From: JAIXWP01 sp046309775
Lineage (GTDB): Bacteria > Bacteroidota > Bacteroidia > Flavobacteriales_D > Sanyastnellaceae
Direction: 5' to 3'
DNA length: 7,743 nt
Assembly: GCA_046309775.1 (NCBI GenBank)
Contig: JBKCOM010000145.1
Location: 1 to 7,743, forward strand
The position numbers and the translations under genes were made by a program. The notes under the pieces were generated by a model, which did no database searches, was not told where the DNA came from, and worked only from the letters and a program-made list of their open reading frames with translations. Shown piece after piece: positions 7,103 through 7,743 of the stretch. Numbering within the stretch: position 1 is the first letter of the stretch; every line of letters starts with the position of its first letter.

Positions 7103-7506
7103 TATTCTTCTTTTTTAGTACGTGTTGCAATCACGGGATTGCAGCGTAGTACCTTCAAAGTTGAAAAAAGTTCAATCGTCTCTCCAGTTGGCACATCTCT
7201 ATCTACATTGAGTATCACTGTGCGCTTTTCATCGGGCTTTCCAGCCATCAATGCGGTCAATTTATCCTTCACCTCTTCTTTTGAAACTTCTGTATTGTTG
7301 ACCATGTATCTCAAATCCTTGGTAATGGTAACGGATGCCGCGCCAGCAACAGATTCACCAGTGCTCGTCTTGGGCAGATTCACCATTTCTCCATTCACCG
7401 CCATCGTGGACATCACAATGAAGAAGATGAGCAAGAGAAACACCAAGTCAGAGATCGAAGACATGTTTGCCTCCGCCGCCACTTTATTTCTTCTTCCAAA
7501 ATCCAT
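7102..7506 (-). CDS. exbD: ExbD/TolR-family biopolymer transport protein
   Basis: 134 aa, a usual length for the family. A short basic cytoplasmic N-terminus (MDFGRRNKVAAEANM) leads into one membrane helix, about residues 17-36. This begins SISDLVFLLLIFFIV, with the conserved proton-pathway aspartate at D20 (the counterpart of Asp25 in E. coli ExbD). The rest (about 37-134) is the periplasmic domain, with the family pattern VNLPKTS, VTITKD, TVILNVDRDVPTG and a basic-acidic tail. ExbD works with the ExbB pentamer as a proton-driven motor that energises TonB. The ATG at 7506 lies 11 bp after the exbB stop, with no strong Shine-Dalgarno. The TAA at 7104-7102 shares a base with the tonB start codon, so the three genes form one operon. 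Confidence 0.92.
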   Translation of the reverse strand: MDFGRRNKVAAEANMSSISDLVFLLLIFFIVMSTMAVNGEMVNLPKTSTGESVAGAASVTITKDLRYMVNNTEVSKEEVKDKLTALMAGKPDEKRTVILNVDRDVPTGETIELFSTLKVLRCNPVIATRTKKEE

Positions 7507-7517
7507 AGTGTGGAGTA

Positions 7518-7743
7518 TTAGTTGGTGGGTTGTTCGAGGATATCGATGAATTCTACCGCGCGTGCTTCCATCTTATGAATCACCTTTCCGATGCGCGCTA
7601 CCAGGGTGTTATATGCAACATAACTGATAATACCTACAATCAAACCGACAACAGTAGTGATCATCGCCAACATCATATCACCACCCATACTCGCGAGGTC
7701 TGGACCATTCACCTGAATCGAGCGGAATACACCGACCATACCG
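7518..7743 (-). CDS. exbB: ExbB/TolQ/MotA-family proton channel protein, C-terminal part only
   Basis: The last 74 codons of a gene that runs in from the right edge. The reading frame is open to the edge, and the methionine at 7739 is internal, so no start is visible. The first residues, GMVGVF, fit the position just after the conserved GTVxG motif of the second membrane helix. Next comes the third membrane helix, about AMITTVVGLIVGIISYVAYNTLVARI, matching the family pattern A-x-x-TT-x-x-GL...YN with its pore-lining threonines. A short cytoplasmic tail ends EFIDILEQPTN. With ExbD it forms the inner-membrane proton-driven motor. ExbB and TolQ cannot be told apart from this fragment. The TonB-like gene downstream favours ExbB. 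Confidence 0.88.
   Translation of the reverse strand, partial: GMVGVFRSIQVNGPDLASMGGDMMLAMITTVVGLIVGIISYVAYNTLVARIGKVIHKMEARAVEFIDILEQPTN

Noticed and set aside
7139..7549. 136-codon plus-strand open frame opposite exbD
   Set aside because: It runs antisense across exbD and the exbB-exbD junction. The minus-strand reading gives clear ExbD features, while this one gives none.
7518..7739. Methionine at 7739 as the start of a small 73-aa membrane protein
   Set aside because: The frame stays open to the window edge, and the sequence matches the C-terminal end of ExbB/TolQ, so this methionine is internal.
1..7743. CRISPR arrays, tRNA or rRNA genes, insertion sequences, attachment sites
   Set aside because: No spaced direct repeats, RNA-gene signatures, transposase or integrase frames, or target-site duplications were seen. 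Nearly all bases are taken up by six housekeeping or envelope genes.

Overview
The window reads as ordinary chromosome from a member of the Bacteroidota. Four things point there. There is a PorZ-like double beta-propeller protein with a type IX secretion (T9SS) C-terminal signal. LeuRS has an extra stretch in its N-terminal catalytic half. FolC has the form seen in Bacteroidota. No clear Shine-Dalgarno sequence precedes any start. Class or genus cannot be settled from this sequence. Coding density is very high: the only real intergenic gap is about 126 bp.

Layout: (1) 1-2642, minus strand, is leuS, with at least 880 residues visible and the C-terminus cut by the window edge. (2) 2643-2768 is a short AT-rich divergent intergenic region that must hold the start signals for both flanking genes. 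(3) 2769-5102, plus strand, is a probable porZ. (4) 5108-6328, plus strand, is folC, starting 5 bp after the porZ stop and so probably co-transcribed with it. (5) 6329-7743, minus strand, is an exbB-exbD-tonB type operon, read in the order exbB (cut at the right edge), exbD, tonB. It converges on folC, and the folC and tonB stop codons abut with no base between them.

The genes cover protein synthesis (LeuRS), folate metabolism (FolC), cell-surface assembly (PorZ) and proton-motive-force transduction to the outer membrane (ExbB/ExbD/TonB). Only the ExbB-ExbD-TonB set forms an obvious single machine. The pairing of porZ with folC is a shared transcript rather than a shared pathway.

I see no mobile element, CRISPR array, tRNA, rRNA, defence system or other plainly novel system. 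The most interesting points are small. A strong rho-independent terminator for the tonB operon appears to lie inside the folC coding sequence. A long, nearly perfect hairpin sits in the middle of folC. Small in-frame repeats occur in folC and tonB.
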